Shown in pieces: positions 1 through 11,209 of a DNA stretch of 58,736 nucleotides. Both the position numbers and the translations under genes were made by a program. A model generated the notes under the pieces. That model searched no databases. It was not told where the DNA came from and saw only the letters and a program-made list of their open reading frames with translations. Location: contig NZ_VOLR01000011.1 of assembly GCF_007954355.1 (NCBI RefSeq), positions 96,620 through 155,355 on the forward strand, given 5' to 3'. Position 1 is the first letter of the stretch. Every line of letters starts with the position of its first letter. The stretch is from Colwellia hornerae (GTDB lineage Bacteria > Pseudomonadota > Gammaproteobacteria > Enterobacterales > Alteromonadaceae).

Positions 1-384
1 ACCGACCAAATTTTAACTTTGTTAGCTGAGTTATCTTTACCTTGCGCGATTGTTACCAGAAATTGTCGACAAGCAGCGACGATAAAAATCAAAAATAATG
101 ATATCGATATAGCGATATTATTAACCAGAGAAGACCACAAAGCTAAACCGGCTCCTGATGCGTTATTACATTTAGCCGAGCTGTGGCAGATAGCCCCGGA
201 AAACTTATTATATGTTGGTGACTATTTATATGATTTGCAAGCGGCGCAAAATGCCAACACCATGTCTTGCCTTATCAATTATGGTATAACAGCAAGCTAT
301 GAAAAGTTGGCAGATGTTGTCGTTCATGACCTCAATGAATTAAGCGAGACAATTAAGCAAGTCTCTCTTGTTGAACATGGATAA
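1..384 (+). CDS. HAD-family hydrolase, 3' part only
   Basis: The reading frame is open from the first base of the window, so the gene begins upstream and only about 127 C-terminal codons are present. The visible part has HAD phosphatase motifs in order: motif II (IVTRN, with the Thr), motif III Lys in KPAPDAL, and motif IV acidic residues in VGDYLYDL. Motif I with the nucleophilic Asp lies outside the window. The arrangement suits a small phosphatase of the phosphoglycolate phosphatase/beta-phosphoglucomutase type, but the substrate cannot be told from this piece. It converges on yceH with about 60 bases between the stops and no clear terminator there. Confidence 0.8.
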   Translation, partial: TDQILTLLAELSLPCAIVTRNCRQAATIKIKNNDIDIAILLTREDHKAKPAPDALLHLAELWQIAPENLLYVGDYLYDLQAAQNANTMSCLINYGITASYEKLADVVVHDLNELSETIKQVSLVEHG

Positions 385-443
385 TGGAGTCATCTGCAGT
401 GTATATGCTTTACCATAGGTCTGCATGCGCATTAAATTGTTAA

Positions 444-1109
444 TTACTTATTTTCAAGTAATCTTGTAAGGCATGATACTTGTTCGCTTAATACGGTAAC
501 TTGCTTTTCTAGATCTGCTACTCTTTGCTCTAGAATAGGCTGATTTTCAGATGATATATCGTCCAGTTTGACGGTGCTAATCTCAGCTAATTGAGCTTCA
601 TCGGTACCTGAAAGTAAATGCACGTAGCGAGAATCTCGCTTGCCAGGCTCTCGCGCTAGTTTTTTGACCAATATCTTACCGTTTAAATTTTGCAACTGAT
701 GCAAAGTCGTTTCAACTTCACTGACATCGGTAAAGTCAGCCAAACGATTGGTCCGAGTTCTCAACTCTCCCGGAGTTTGCGGGCCTCTTAGCAATAACAC
801 ACAAATAATGGCTTTTTGCTGGCGGGTAAATTTTAAATGACCAAACTCAGTATCACAGAAACGATGAAAATATTTATTAACTCTTACGGACGCTTTTCGA
901 TCTACCATTAATTGATTCATTTCTACCAATTCATCAACTAAGTTTTGCACATCACTTTCAGAAAAACTCGTTACCGGCTCACGGTTACTTTTTTGATTAC
1001 AGCCTAGGGTAATACCATTTAATGACAGTGGATATTGTTCAGGTGTTGTGGTTTCTTTTTCAAGCATTACGCCAATAATGCGGCATTGCTCAGCGGATAG
1101 TGTGATCAT
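444..1109 (-). CDS. yceH: YceH family protein (DUF480/UPF0502)
   Basis: A 221-residue protein close in length to E. coli YceH. It opens with the family pattern EQCRIIGVMLEKE and TTPEQYPLSLNG and continues with the conserved NQKSNREPV and LLRGPQTPGELRTRT blocks. The family is built from two winged-helix domains, and the last 30 residues here look like a coiled coil (VADLEKQVTVLSEQV). Its biochemical role is not established; DNA or RNA binding is an inference from the fold. It converges with the HAD gene and is separated from yicC by about 137 bases that include the yicC terminator. Confidence 0.9.
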   Translation of the reverse strand: MITLSAEQCRIIGVMLEKETTTPEQYPLSLNGITLGCNQKSNREPVTSFSESDVQNLVDELVEMNQLMVDRKASVRVNKYFHRFCDTEFGHLKFTRQQKAIICVLLLRGPQTPGELRTRTNRLADFTDVSEVETTLHQLQNLNGKILVKKLAREPGKRDSRYVHLLSGTDEAQLAEISTVKLDDISSENQPILEQRVADLEKQVTVLSEQVSCLTRLLENK

Positions 1110-1194
1110 ATTTAAAGTTCCCTGACAAAAATCTTTGCTGATGTTATAGCAAGCTATGTCTATATTTACTATGTTAAGTTGCTTTATCAGCTAT

Positions 1195-1224
1195 AAAAAA
1201 AGCCATAGTTTGCTATGGCTTTTG
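1195..1224 (-). terminator. Rho-independent terminator of yicC
   Basis: An AAAAGCCATAG / CTATGGCTTTT stem with a TTTG loop is followed on the minus strand by a run of T. It lies about 20 bases past the yicC stop. Confidence 0.8.
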
Positions 1225-1246
1225 AAAGAATAAATCTACTTAACTA

Positions 1247-2110
1247 TTATTCTATATTCGCGATCTGCTCACGCATTTGCTCGATAAGTACTTTTAGTTC
1301 AACGGCAGCATTGGTGATATCAACATTAATTGATTTAGAACCTAAGGTATTCGCTTCACGATTAAATTCTTGCATCATAAAATCTAAACGACGACCTTGT
1401 GCACCACCTTTTTTAAGAATGCTTCTTGTCTCTTTAACATGGCTAAAGAGGCGATCAATTTCTTCATCAACATCCATTTTTTGCGCAAGTAAGACTAGCT
1501 CTTGTTCAACACGGCTTGAATCAAGCTCAATTTTCGCGTCGGTGAATTTATCGGTGATCCGCTTACGTTGCCAGGCGATAATTTCTGGCATAAATGCTTT
1601 TACTTTGTCTGACTGTTCAACAATACCTTCAAGACGTTGTTCAAGTAATACTTTTAAGTTTTCTCCTTCACTTGTCCGAGCATCGATAAAGTCTTTTAAC
1701 GCTTGTTCAAAGCCTTCCAATATTTCTTTTTGAATACTGGTCATATCTGCTTCTTCAGCTTCCATGACACCAGGCCAGCGCATTATTTCTAAAGGATTTA
1801 ATTGGCTATTAAGTGTTTGCTCGTTGATCCAACTTGCATGCTGCAGCAGTTGTTCAGCTAAACCTTTATTAAGTGACAAATTGTTTTTTGCTGATGGGTT
1901 AGCATTGAAACGAAGGCTACACTCGACTTTGCCACGGTTTAACTGTTTGCGAAAACGTTCTCGTAAGGCGGGTTCAATGCTACGAAACTGTTCTGGTAAG
2001 CGGAAATGAGTTTCCAAAAATCGTTGATTTACAGAGCGAATTTCCCAAACTGCATTGCCCCAATCTCCTTTTACTTCAAAGCGAGAGAAAGCCGTCATAC
2101 TGTGGATCAT
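1247..2110 (-). CDS. yicC: YicC family endoribonuclease
   Basis: The protein has 287 residues, the same length as E. coli YicC, and matches it from end to end as I recall that sequence: start MIHSMTAFSR, then SVNQRFLET, FRLPEQFRS, RGKVECSLR, MRWPGVME, RRLDFMMQEFNREANTL, SKSIN and the C-terminus VLIEQMREQIANIE. YicC-type proteins are oligomeric endoribonucleases involved in small-RNA turnover in enterobacteria. In E. coli the neighbour is rph (RNase PH), but no rph is seen here; the next gene upstream on the same strand is a solute-binding protein. It has its own terminator at 1195-1224. Confidence 0.95.
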   Translation of the reverse strand: MIHSMTAFSRFEVKGDWGNAVWEIRSVNQRFLETHFRLPEQFRSIEPALRERFRKQLNRGKVECSLRFNANPSAKNNLSLNKGLAEQLLQHASWINEQTLNSQLNPLEIMRWPGVMEAEEADMTSIQKEILEGFEQALKDFIDARTSEGENLKVLLEQRLEGIVEQSDKVKAFMPEIIAWQRKRITDKFTDAKIELDSSRVEQELVLLAQKMDVDEEIDRLFSHVKETRSILKKGGAQGRRLDFMMQEFNREANTLGSKSINVDITNAAVELKVLIEQMREQIANIE

Positions 2111-2229
2111 ATTGTTGTCCGTTAACTGAATGTAAAATTAAGGTAATTATGCCAAACGTGCAATCAGGTAGCTAGTATATTTTTAAGCGCTTAAAGAATG
2201 AACTTTTATTTATACTAAGCTAACAATTA

Positions 2230-2988
2230 TTAATATAATTTCCATTTTTCTTTAATTTTTGCAAGTTGACCATTGGTTACTAACTGTTGAAATGCCGCTT
2301 GATATTTTTTTATTAATGTTGGTGCAGTCTCAAGACTAAAGGCAATACTGAGTTTATTATTTAAAGCGGCTACTTCGTGTAATCTTTGTAGTTTATTAAA
2401 GTCATAGCCGAGGTTTTTAGCCCTTGTTTCTATGGTGATTTGTGTCGCTAGTATTAGATCAACTCTATCGATAAATAACATATCCATATTTTGTCGCTCG
2501 TTAGCGAGTTGATAAATATTGGAGAAGCCTTGAGCGATTAAATACTGTGCTGAGTTAGAGTTTCTAGAAACAGCAATCTTAAGGTTTTTTAATGCCGCTA
2601 CTTTATAGTTAGCTTTCGTGTAATGTTTTTTTAATCCCCAAAAGTATAAGCGTTCTTCTTTAAGTGCACCAATCCAATGAAATTTTTTATTTCTAAGTTT
2701 TGTTCGAGCAATAGAGTAAATTAAAATATTAGGGTTATTAAGTGCAACCTCGTATGCCCTTGCCCAAGGCATTATTTGAATCTTAGGATGGTCTTTAGTT
2801 ATTTTAAATAATGCTGCGACTACATCGGGAGAAAAACCACCCAAGCTACCATCGGAATTTTTAATTTGATAAGGCTCTAAATACTCGGTAACAACCTCTA
2901 TTTCATCAGTCTTACCTTCAAAGGGTATCAATGAAAAGAAAAAATTTATTGTTAAAATAGCGATATAGTTTTTATAAAATTTAATCAT
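2230..2988 (-). CDS. Periplasmic solute-binding protein, SBP_bac_3-like
   Basis: A protein of about 252 residues with an N-terminal hydrophobic segment that looks like a Sec signal peptide, followed by a family 3 solute-binding fold: VVTEYLEPYQIKN near the mature N-terminus, GGFSPDVVAALF, then IMPWARAYEVAL and a C-terminal KYQAAFQQLVTNGQLAKI. Proteins like this are common in marine Alteromonadales as stand-alone genes and usually have no known ligand. I chose the start at 2988 because the signal peptide follows it directly; the frame is open to an ATG at 3024 that would add 12 polar residues. No transporter subunits adjoin it, so a sensory or orphan binding role is possible. Confidence 0.75.
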   Translation of the reverse strand: MIKFYKNYIAILTINFFFSLIPFEGKTDEIEVVTEYLEPYQIKNSDGSLGGFSPDVVAALFKITKDHPKIQIMPWARAYEVALNNPNILIYSIARTKLRNKKFHWIGALKEERLYFWGLKKHYTKANYKVAALKNLKIAVSRNSNSAQYLIAQGFSNIYQLANERQNMDMLFIDRVDLILATQITIETRAKNLGYDFNKLQRLHEVAALNNKLSIAFSLETAPTLIKKYQAAFQQLVTNGQLAKIKEKWKLY

Positions 2989-3121
2989 ATATACATTTTT
3001 AGTATCCGCACCGTACTTGGTCATAATACTATTTATAAACCTTAACTAAGATTTTTATTTTATCTTTATCAATATAGCTCACTTTATTTGAACGGGTGGT
3101 TATATTATTAAATTTAGGCAT

Positions 3122-3149
3122 AAAAAAAGCAGCCTAGGCTGCTTTTTAA
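3122..3149. terminator. Terminator after gltD, usable on both strands
   Basis: An AAAAAGCAGCC / GGCTGCTTTTT palindrome is flanked by A and T runs. It lies about 20 bases beyond the gltD stop on the minus strand. Confidence 0.8.
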
Positions 3150-3167
3150 AATAAACATCAAATATAG

Positions 3168-4616
<1,449 letters not shown>

Positions 4617-7600
4617 CTACTGTGCTTGAACGCGAAGTTCAGCAGATGAACGACTACGATGACCTAATAAGGTTTTAACATCGGTTGCCGTAGGTTTAAC
4701 TAATTTAAATCGCGGTGCGTAGGCATCAAAGTCAGCTAATATTTCTTGAGCGCGCGCACTGCCTGTTTCATCAAAATGTTGATTAATAATTCCGCGTAAA
4801 TGTTCTTGATGAATAGTCAGGTCACTTATTGGTAATAACTCGATTGATTCGCTATTTAAGCGAATATCTAAATCATCAGACTCATCAAACACATAAGCAA
4901 AACCACCGGTCATACCTGCACCAAAGTTTACACCGACTTGGCCCAAAATGGTCACTATGCCACCCGTCATGTATTCACAAGCGTGATCACCTGTGCCTTC
5001 AATAACGGCATGAGCACCCGAGTTACGCACAGCAAAGCGCTCACCCGCACGGCCACAGCCATAAAGTCTGCCACCGGTTGCGCCGTATAAACAAGTATTA
5101 CCCATGATCATGGTTTTATGACTTAAATACTCAACACCTTTAGGTGGTTTGATAGTTAGCTTACCGCCAGTCATTCCTTTACCAACGTAATCATTGGCAT
5201 CACCGGTCAGGGTCATTTCTAAGCCACCAGCATTCCAAACACCAAAACTTTGGCCAGCGGTGCCATTAAGATAAATTTTAATAGGAGATGACGCCATACC
5301 TTGGTCACCATGATGACGAGCAATTTCACCCGATAATGATGCACCGACAGAGCGATCAGTGTTTTGTATAGAAAAACGGAACTCACCGCCTGCGCTATGC
5401 GAAACAGCATCAGTACAAGCCGCCAATATTTCTTTATTCAACACGCCTTTGTCAAAAGGATTATTTCCTTCTGTTTGATAAAGAGCCGTATCAGCACCCG
5501 CTACAACGGGTGCAATAATTGGCGATAAATCTAATTTTTGCTGTTTAGCTGTTAAACCTGTTAGTTGAACTAGTAGGTCGGTTCGACCAATTATCGCGGT
5601 TAAGCTTTCAACGCCTAAACGGGCTAAAATTTCACGCACCTCTTGGGCAATAAACTTAAAGTAGTTCATTACTTGCTCAGGTAAACCTTTAAAGAATTTT
5701 TCACGTAAAACATCGTCTTGTGTTGCAACACCTGTAGCACAATTATTTAAATGACAGATACGTAAGAATTTACAGCCCAGAGTGACCATAGGCGCGGTAC
5801 CAAAACCAAAGCTTTCTGCACCTAAAATTGCTGCTTTAACAATATCGATACCGGTTTTTAATCCGCCATCAACTTGTAAACGTACCTTATGACGTAAACC
5901 GTTAGTCACTAATGACTGGTGTGCTTCGGCTAAACCTAACTCCCATGGACAACCGGCATACTTAACCGAACTCAATGGACTAGCTGCAGTACCACCGTCG
6001 TAACCTGAAATGGTAATAAAATCGGCGTAAGCTTTAGCAACGCCAGAAGCGATAGTGCCAACACCAGGTCCTGAAACCAGTTTTACTGAAATCACCGCTT
6101 TAGGGTTAACTTGTTTTAAATCGAAAATAAGCTGAGCTAAATCTTCAATTGAATAAATATCATGATGTGGTGGTGGAGAAATCAAGGTCACACCGGGTAC
6201 TGAAAAGCGCAACTTAGCAATTAACGGTGAAACTTTATCACCGGGTAATTGACCACCTTCACCGGGCTTTGCGCCTTGAGCGACTTTTATTTGTAGTACA
6301 TCGGCATTAACTAAGTAATGCGGTGTCACTCCAAATCGGCCCGAAGCAATTTGTTTGATACGTGAATTTTTTACAGTACCAAAGCGGCGTTCGTCTTCAC
6401 CCCCTTCACCTGAATTTGAATAACCGCCCAAACGGTTCATGGCAATTGCCAATGCTTCATGCGCTTCAGGACTTAATGCACCAATAGACATAGCGGCACT
6501 ATCAAAGCGTTTAAACATTTCAGTATCAGGTTCTACTTTGCTGATATCAATCGCTTGGGTATCTTCTTTAAAGCCCAATAAGTCACGTAACGTTGCTACT
6601 GGTCGATTATTTACTTGATCAGCAAACAGGCGATAATCGGCATAATCGCCAGATTGAACTGCTTTTTGTAGGTAAGTCACAACATCAGGGTTATAAGCGT
6701 GGTATTCACCGCCATGTACATACTTAAGTAAGCCACCGTGATTAACTTTTTGATGTGCTAAAAAGGCTTTGCGAGCAAGGTTAATGTTGTCTTGTTCTAT
6801 ATCTGAAAAATCAGCGCCTTGAATACGACTCGGTAAATCAGGGAAACATATTTGCATGATATTTTGATGCAAACCAATAATTTCAAACAAACCTGCACAA
6901 CGATAGCTGGCGATTGTTGAAATACCCATTTTAGATAATATTTTCAACAAGCCTTTATTGATGCCATCACGATAGTTCATTACGGCTTGGCGAGCGGTTA
7001 ATTCAATTTGCCCTTGCTCAACTAATTGTTCAATGGTTTCAAAAGCAAGGTAAGGATAAACAGCGGTGGCGCCTAAACCCAATAACACAGCAAAGTGATG
7101 TGAATCTCTTGCTGATGCCGTTTCAACAATAATATTTGAGTCACAACGTAATTGTGTTTCAACTAAGCGTTGTTGTACTGCACCAACGGCCATCGCTGCG
7201 GGTATAGGTAACAAGCCTTTATCAATTTTGCGATCTGAAAGTACTAAGATAACGGTGTTTTTATCACGAACTAAGGTCTCGGCTTCATCACATAAACGGA
7301 TAATAGCCGCTTCTAAACCTTCTTCTGTGGGGTAGTTTAAGTTGAGTGTGTCGCTGCGGTAATGCTCAGGGTCAAGTTCACGTAGCTGCTTTAATCCGGT
7401 GTACATTAAGATAGGTGTGGCGAATAAAATTCTGTCAGCATGCCCCGTTGTTTCGTTAAAGACATTATGTTCACGACCAATACAGGTACCCAGTGACATA
7501 ACATAGCGTTCACGTAATGGATCAATCGGCGGATTTGTTACCTGGGCAAATTGCTGGCGGAAATAATCATAAATTGTACGAGGTTGACTTGAAAGTACTG

Positions 7601-9074
7601 CCATTGGGGTGTCGTCACCCATAGATCCAGTCGCTTCCATGCCATTTTCAGCCAACGTTTTCACAATTTGATGAATTTCTTCGTAACTGTAATTAAACAT
7701 TTTATGGTATTGCGATATGCCTTTATCATCAAATATACGCTTACCAATTAGTTCGGCATCGAGTTGATGAAAGGGCACTAAACGGCGGATGTTTTTGTCC
7801 AACCATTCACGGTAAGGGTGGCGAACTTTTAGTTCTTCATCAATATCGGTAGAAGTGAATATTTTGCCGGTGTAAGTATCAATGGCAAGCATTTCACCTG
7901 GACCAACGCGACCCTTTTCAACCACTTCATCTTCACCATAATCCCAAATACCTACTTCAGAGGCAAGGGTGATAAAACCATCACGAGTAATAACATAACG
8001 AGCAGGACGCAAGCCGTTTCTATCTAAATTACAGGCAACATGACGACCATTGGTAACCACAACACCGGCTGGACCGTCCCATGGTTCCATGTGCATAGAG
8101 TTAAATTCGTAAAACGCTTTTAGGTCTTCATCCATTAACGGGCTATTTTGCCAAGCAGGAGGCATTAACAAACGCATACCTCGGTATAAATCCATACCGC
8201 CAGCAAGGAATAATTCAAGCATGTTATCGAGTGAAGATGAGTCAGAACCACTTTCATTAACAAAGGGCGCTGCATCTTGAAGATCGGGTAATAAAGGTGA
8301 TTTGAATATGTGGGTACGTGCACGACTCCACTGTCGATTGCCTTTAATTGTATTAATTTCACCATTATGAGCTAAGTAACGAAAAGGCTGTGCTAAGTGC
8401 CATTGCGGAGAAGTATTGGTTGAAAAGCGTTGATGAAAAACACAAATGGCCGTTTGCATGCGAATATCAGCAAGATCTAAATAAAAGTTTGGTAAATCTA
8501 CCGGCATCATTAAGCCTTTATAGATAGTGACCAAACACGATAAACTCGCCACATAAAAAACGCTATCATCAATGCGTTTTTCTGCACGACGACGTGCCAT
8601 AAATAAGCGGCGTTCTAAATCTCGGTTTCTCCAGCCAGGAGGAGCATTAACAAAAATTTGCTCTAATTGCGGCATGTTATTGACTGCCGTCTCACCTAAC
8701 ATAGAAGTATCAGTAGGCACTATGCGCCAGCCAATAAGGGTTAGGGTTTCACGCGCTAACTCTTCTTCAAGAATTTTTTTACTTAACTCGGCTTGAATAG
8801 GATCAGGATTGAGGAAAATCATGCCTACAGCGTATTTTCGGCCCAGCTTCCAGTTGTTTTCTTCGGCAATAGCTCGAAAGAAAGTATCAGGTTTTTGCAT
8901 CAACAAGCCACAACCGTCGCCCGTTTTACCATCAGCAGCAATGCCGCCACGATGTTGCATGCGGTCAAGGGCATGAATTGCCGTTTTTACCAGTTTATGA
9001 CTTGCTTCACCTTGTTGGTGAGCAATTAAGCCAAATCCGCAGTTGTCTTTTTGAACGCTGTGATCGTAAAGCAT
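4617..9074 (-). CDS. gltB: Glutamate synthase (NADPH) large subunit
   Basis: The 1485-residue alpha subunit of NADPH-GOGAT. The Ntn-type glutaminase nucleophile is Cys12 (DNCGFGLIAH), exposed by removal of a short propeptide as in the family. The central part carries the FMN/2-oxoglutarate synthase domain (SGEGGEDERRFG, GAKPGEGGQLPG), and the 3Fe-4S cysteines sit in CKFLRICHLNNCATG near residue 1100. The C-terminal GXGXG beta-helix repeats are visible (GNTCLYGATGG, GDHACEYMTGG). The ATG at 9074 has a good ribosome site (GAGGAG). It is the first gene of gltBD. A long AT-rich leader lies upstream. Confidence 0.97.
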   Translation of the reverse strand: MLYDHSVQKDNCGFGLIAHQQGEASHKLVKTAIHALDRMQHRGGIAADGKTGDGCGLLMQKPDTFFRAIAEENNWKLGRKYAVGMIFLNPDPIQAELSKKILEEELARETLTLIGWRIVPTDTSMLGETAVNNMPQLEQIFVNAPPGWRNRDLERRLFMARRRAEKRIDDSVFYVASLSCLVTIYKGLMMPVDLPNFYLDLADIRMQTAICVFHQRFSTNTSPQWHLAQPFRYLAHNGEINTIKGNRQWSRARTHIFKSPLLPDLQDAAPFVNESGSDSSSLDNMLELFLAGGMDLYRGMRLLMPPAWQNSPLMDEDLKAFYEFNSMHMEPWDGPAGVVVTNGRHVACNLDRNGLRPARYVITRDGFITLASEVGIWDYGEDEVVEKGRVGPGEMLAIDTYTGKIFTSTDIDEELKVRHPYREWLDKNIRRLVPFHQLDAELIGKRIFDDKGISQYHKMFNYSYEEIHQIVKTLAENGMEATGSMGDDTPMAVLSSQPRTIYDYFRQQFAQVTNPPIDPLRERYVMSLGTCIGREHNVFNETTGHADRILFATPILMYTGLKQLRELDPEHYRSDTLNLNYPTEEGLEAAIIRLCDEAETLVRDKNTVILVLSDRKIDKGLLPIPAAMAVGAVQQRLVETQLRCDSNIIVETASARDSHHFAVLLGLGATAVYPYLAFETIEQLVEQGQIELTARQAVMNYRDGINKGLLKILSKMGISTIASYRCAGLFEIIGLHQNIMQICFPDLPSRIQGADFSDIEQDNINLARKAFLAHQKVNHGGLLKYVHGGEYHAYNPDVVTYLQKAVQSGDYADYRLFADQVNNRPVATLRDLLGFKEDTQAIDISKVEPDTEMFKRFDSAAMSIGALSPEAHEALAIAMNRLGGYSNSGEGGEDERRFGTVKNSRIKQIASGRFGVTPHYLVNADVLQIKVAQGAKPGEGGQLPGDKVSPLIAKLRFSVPGVTLISPPPHHDIYSIEDLAQLIFDLKQVNPKAVISVKLVSGPGVGTIASGVAKAYADFITISGYDGGTAASPLSSVKYAGCPWELGLAEAHQSLVTNGLRHKVRLQVDGGLKTGIDIVKAAILGAESFGFGTAPMVTLGCKFLRICHLNNCATGVATQDDVLREKFFKGLPEQVMNYFKFIAQEVREILARLGVESLTAIIGRTDLLVQLTGLTAKQQKLDLSPIIAPVVAGADTALYQTEGNNPFDKGVLNKEILAACTDAVSHSAGGEFRFSIQNTDRSVGASLSGEIARHHGDQGMASSPIKIYLNGTAGQSFGVWNAGGLEMTLTGDANDYVGKGMTGGKLTIKPPKGVEYLSHKTMIMGNTCLYGATGGRLYGCGRAGERFAVRNSGAHAVIEGTGDHACEYMTGGIVTILGQVGVNFGAGMTGGFAYVFDESDDLDIRLNSESIELLPISDLTIHQEHLRGIINQHFDETGSARAQEILADFDAYAPRFKLVKPTATDVKTLLGHRSRSSAELRVQAQ

Positions 9075-9502
9075 GATGTTATTTTCTCCTCAAGAAATAA
9101 CCACTTGAGCACAGAGAATATGTTAAAGGAATAAAGTTATACAAATAATGCATAAATACTCTGTTTTCACTCAGGTGGAACCCTTCACATTAAACACTTA
9201 TAGATAAAAGGTCAATCAAAATAGAGTATTTGCTCGTAGTTTTTATACATTAATCCAACTTGTTGTTTTTATTCGTTATTTGTTGCGACTGTTGGTTTTT
9301 CTGATTTAATTGAAGATTTTTTGAGGTGTTATCAATTGCTTTTGGCGAGTTGAGAATGATTTTTGTTTACTTTGTTGTAATTTAATTACATTTTTATTTT
9401 TTCTGATGAGAGATGTTGAGTCATGTTGATTTTCACAATTATTCATCTTTTATTCATTGGTGTATATACAAGATGGCCGCTAGGTACTGAAAATTCATCA
9501 AT
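9075..9502. other. Long non-coding leader upstream of gltB
   Basis: No gene is supported in these roughly 430 bases. The stretch is T-rich on the plus strand. It contains an imperfect inverted repeat, 9154-9167 (AAATACTCTGTTTT) against 9218-9231 (AAAATAGAGTATTT), with 13 of 14 positions complementary, about 80-150 bases before the gltB start. That position would suit an operator or a leader hairpin for gltBD, but I do not recognise the motif. Confidence 0.5.
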
Positions 9503-9530
9503 AAAAAAGCCAGTAAATATTACTGGCTTT
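9503..9530 (-). terminator. Terminator of folE2
   Basis: The stem AAAGCCAGTAA / TTACTGGCTTT is followed on the minus strand by six T. It lies about 40 bases past the folE2 stop. Confidence 0.85.
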
Positions 9531-9568
9531 GCTCGCTATTGATTTTTATCTAGATTAATATCAATAGT

Positions 9569-10492
9569 TTATGGTTGGTAACCACCTTCAATACCTTTAG
9601 TGGTAATACTTACTGCATCGTGGGCATGTAAAGATTCAAGGTGGTTGATGCGCAGCCAAAAGTCATCATATTCAGCGGTGTTATTCATTGCGTGTTGTAA
9701 ACGACGAGCGGCGTCTTCGCAAAACATTAAGTTTTGGCCATTAAGTAACGCAAACTCTTGTTCGTCTTCTCTCTTCACAGCAGCTTGAACGGGTGTCTTT
9801 AAACAACCTTCAATAATATCGACCAATGCAGTAATAGGGAATTCACTAGTGTTAGCATTTAATTTTACTTTTAATTCAGCAACAGAACGTTGGCTATGAG
9901 GCGTAGCAACAATACCTTCCGTTGTGCCAAGCCATTCGTGAATCGAATCTAAATCGGCATCTTGATCGTGAAATTTTGCTTTAAAAGCTTTTTGAATTAA
10001 CTGTCGAGCAAGGGCTGCAGAACAAGGACAAGTCGATGAATATCTCACATCAACAGCTAGCTCAATATCGACTTTTCCCTTATTTAAGCGACCTGTTAAT
10101 GTTACTGGGTAGGCTTTCCAGCCTTGTTTACCACTGATTAATGATTTTCTTCTTAGGTGATAATCAAAGCGGAACTGAACTTTAGCATTATCGCTAAGGT
10201 CGTGGTGGCTACTGATAAAACCATCGAGTAAAGTGACCAAGCTTTGAAAGTCTAAAGTATTACTGGTTGAAAGTTCATCAAGCAATAAATACAAGCGAGA
10301 CATATGAATGCCTTTTGCTTGTGGTTCTTTTAAGTTTACAAACGCGTCAATAAAAGCAGAAACCATTCGCTCATTTTCACCTTGCGAAGCAACCATCATC
10401 GGCATTTCTATATTACTCATTCCAACCCAATCTAGGGTACCTTCGGTTTGAGCTGTGGTGTGATTGGCGATATCAGGCATTAATGTGGACAT
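9569..10492 (-). CDS. folE2: GTP cyclohydrolase I type B (FolE2)
   Basis: A 307-residue FolE2 (COG1469, GCYH-IB), which converts GTP to 7,8-dihydroneopterin triphosphate, the first step of folate and queuosine synthesis. The catalytic/metal Cys lies in the [14 protein letters not shown] block, and the [12 protein letters not shown] and [20 protein letters not shown] blocks are typical. In many bacteria FolE2 is a zinc-sparing replacement of FolE and is under Zur control. I looked for a Zur-like palindrome upstream (10493-10787) and found none that convinced me. It is transcribed alone. Confidence 0.95.
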   Translation of the reverse strand: MSTLMPDIANHTTAQTEGTLDWVGMSNIEMPMMVASQGENERMVSAFIDAFVNLKEPQAKGIHMSRLYLLLDELSTSNTLDFQSLVTLLDGFISSHHDLSDNAKVQFRFDYHLRRKSLISGKQGWKAYPVTLTGRLNKGKVDIELAVDVRYSSTCPCSAALARQLIQKAFKAKFHDQDADLDSIHEWLGTTEGIVATPHSQRSVAELKVKLNANTSEFPITALVDIIEGCLKTPVQAAVKREDEQEFALLNGQNLMFCEDAARRLQHAMNNTAEYDDFWLRINHLESLHAHDAVSITTKGIEGGYQP

Positions 10493-10787
10493 TTCTACTC
10501 CAGTATTTCTAACACGTTATGCAAAGGGCTTTTTGAAACTTCAGTACATAACAAACTTATTAAGGGCGCGTATTCTAACGCATATTTCTTTGCAGATATA
10601 GCAGCAGTTCTTTTTTAAGTCGCTTAACAAGATAAGTTATTGAAAGGCTCTATATTCATCAAGTTTTATGCTTTTTAAATGACTTTGAAGCAATGTAAAT
10701 GAAAGGCATTTGTTTAATGACATCGGCGTTGATATTGTTACAATGAAGAAAATTACGCCGCAATAAATATAATTAAAGGTAGGTTTT

Positions 10788-11135
10788 GTGAATAATACCG
10801 AACAGTTAGATGTTAATTTATTAGATGGATATTTGGACAGTTTAGGGCAAGATATTGTCCAACAGATGTTGGATTTATATGTTGATCAATCAAAGACCTA
10901 TATCGAAGAAATTATCGATTCAATTGCACAAGAGTCACAAGCATTATGGCAAGAACGCTGTCATAAAATGAAAGGTGCTACTGGCAGTGTTGGCTTGTTA
11001 GCCGCTCATGCGAAGTTGGTGGCAATAGAAAAGCTACCAGGGCAATGGCCAGAAAAATCAGTATATATCTCTGAATTGAATGAGATAAATAACCATGCCG
11101 TTACTGCTTTTGAAACATGGTTAGCATCAAAATAG
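10788..11135 (+). CDS. Stand-alone Hpt phosphotransfer protein
   Basis: A 115-residue single-domain histidine phosphotransferase. The phospho-accepting residue is His59 in CHKMKGATGSVGL, which fits the Hpt consensus HxLKGxxxxxG. No kinase or receiver domain is attached. The gene begins with GTG and is preceded by AGGTAGG. It converges with arcA, sharing the terminator at 11155-11188. In Shewanella the Arc relay is split between the hybrid kinase ArcS and a separate Hpt protein HptA that phosphorylates ArcA. Position next to arcA suggests the same job here, by inference. Confidence 0.85.
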   Translation: MNNTEQLDVNLLDGYLDSLGQDIVQQMLDLYVDQSKTYIEEIIDSIAQESQALWQERCHKMKGATGSVGLLAAHAKLVAIEKLPGQWPEKSVYISELNEINNHAVTAFETWLASK

Positions 11136-11154
11136 CCATTGAATTAAGATAATT

Positions 11155-11188
11155 AAAAAGGGGAAGCAATTATTGCTTCCCCTTTTTT
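11155..11188. terminator. Bidirectional terminator between the Hpt gene and arcA
   Basis: A stem AAAAAGGGGAAGCAA / TTGCTTCCCCTTTTT with a three-base loop serves both converging genes, with T runs on each strand. Confidence 0.9.
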
Positions 11189-11209
11189 AATTATTTATTG
11201 TTAAAGTGC

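Noticed and set aside
1215-1733. Long plus-strand frame (172 codons)
   Set aside because: It lies fully antisense to yicC, which matches a known family over its whole length. The frame's Ser/Cys-rich translation is a shadow.
10493-10787. Possible Zur box upstream of folE2
   Set aside because: FolE2 is often Zur-controlled, but no palindrome resembling the gammaproteobacterial Zur motif was found.
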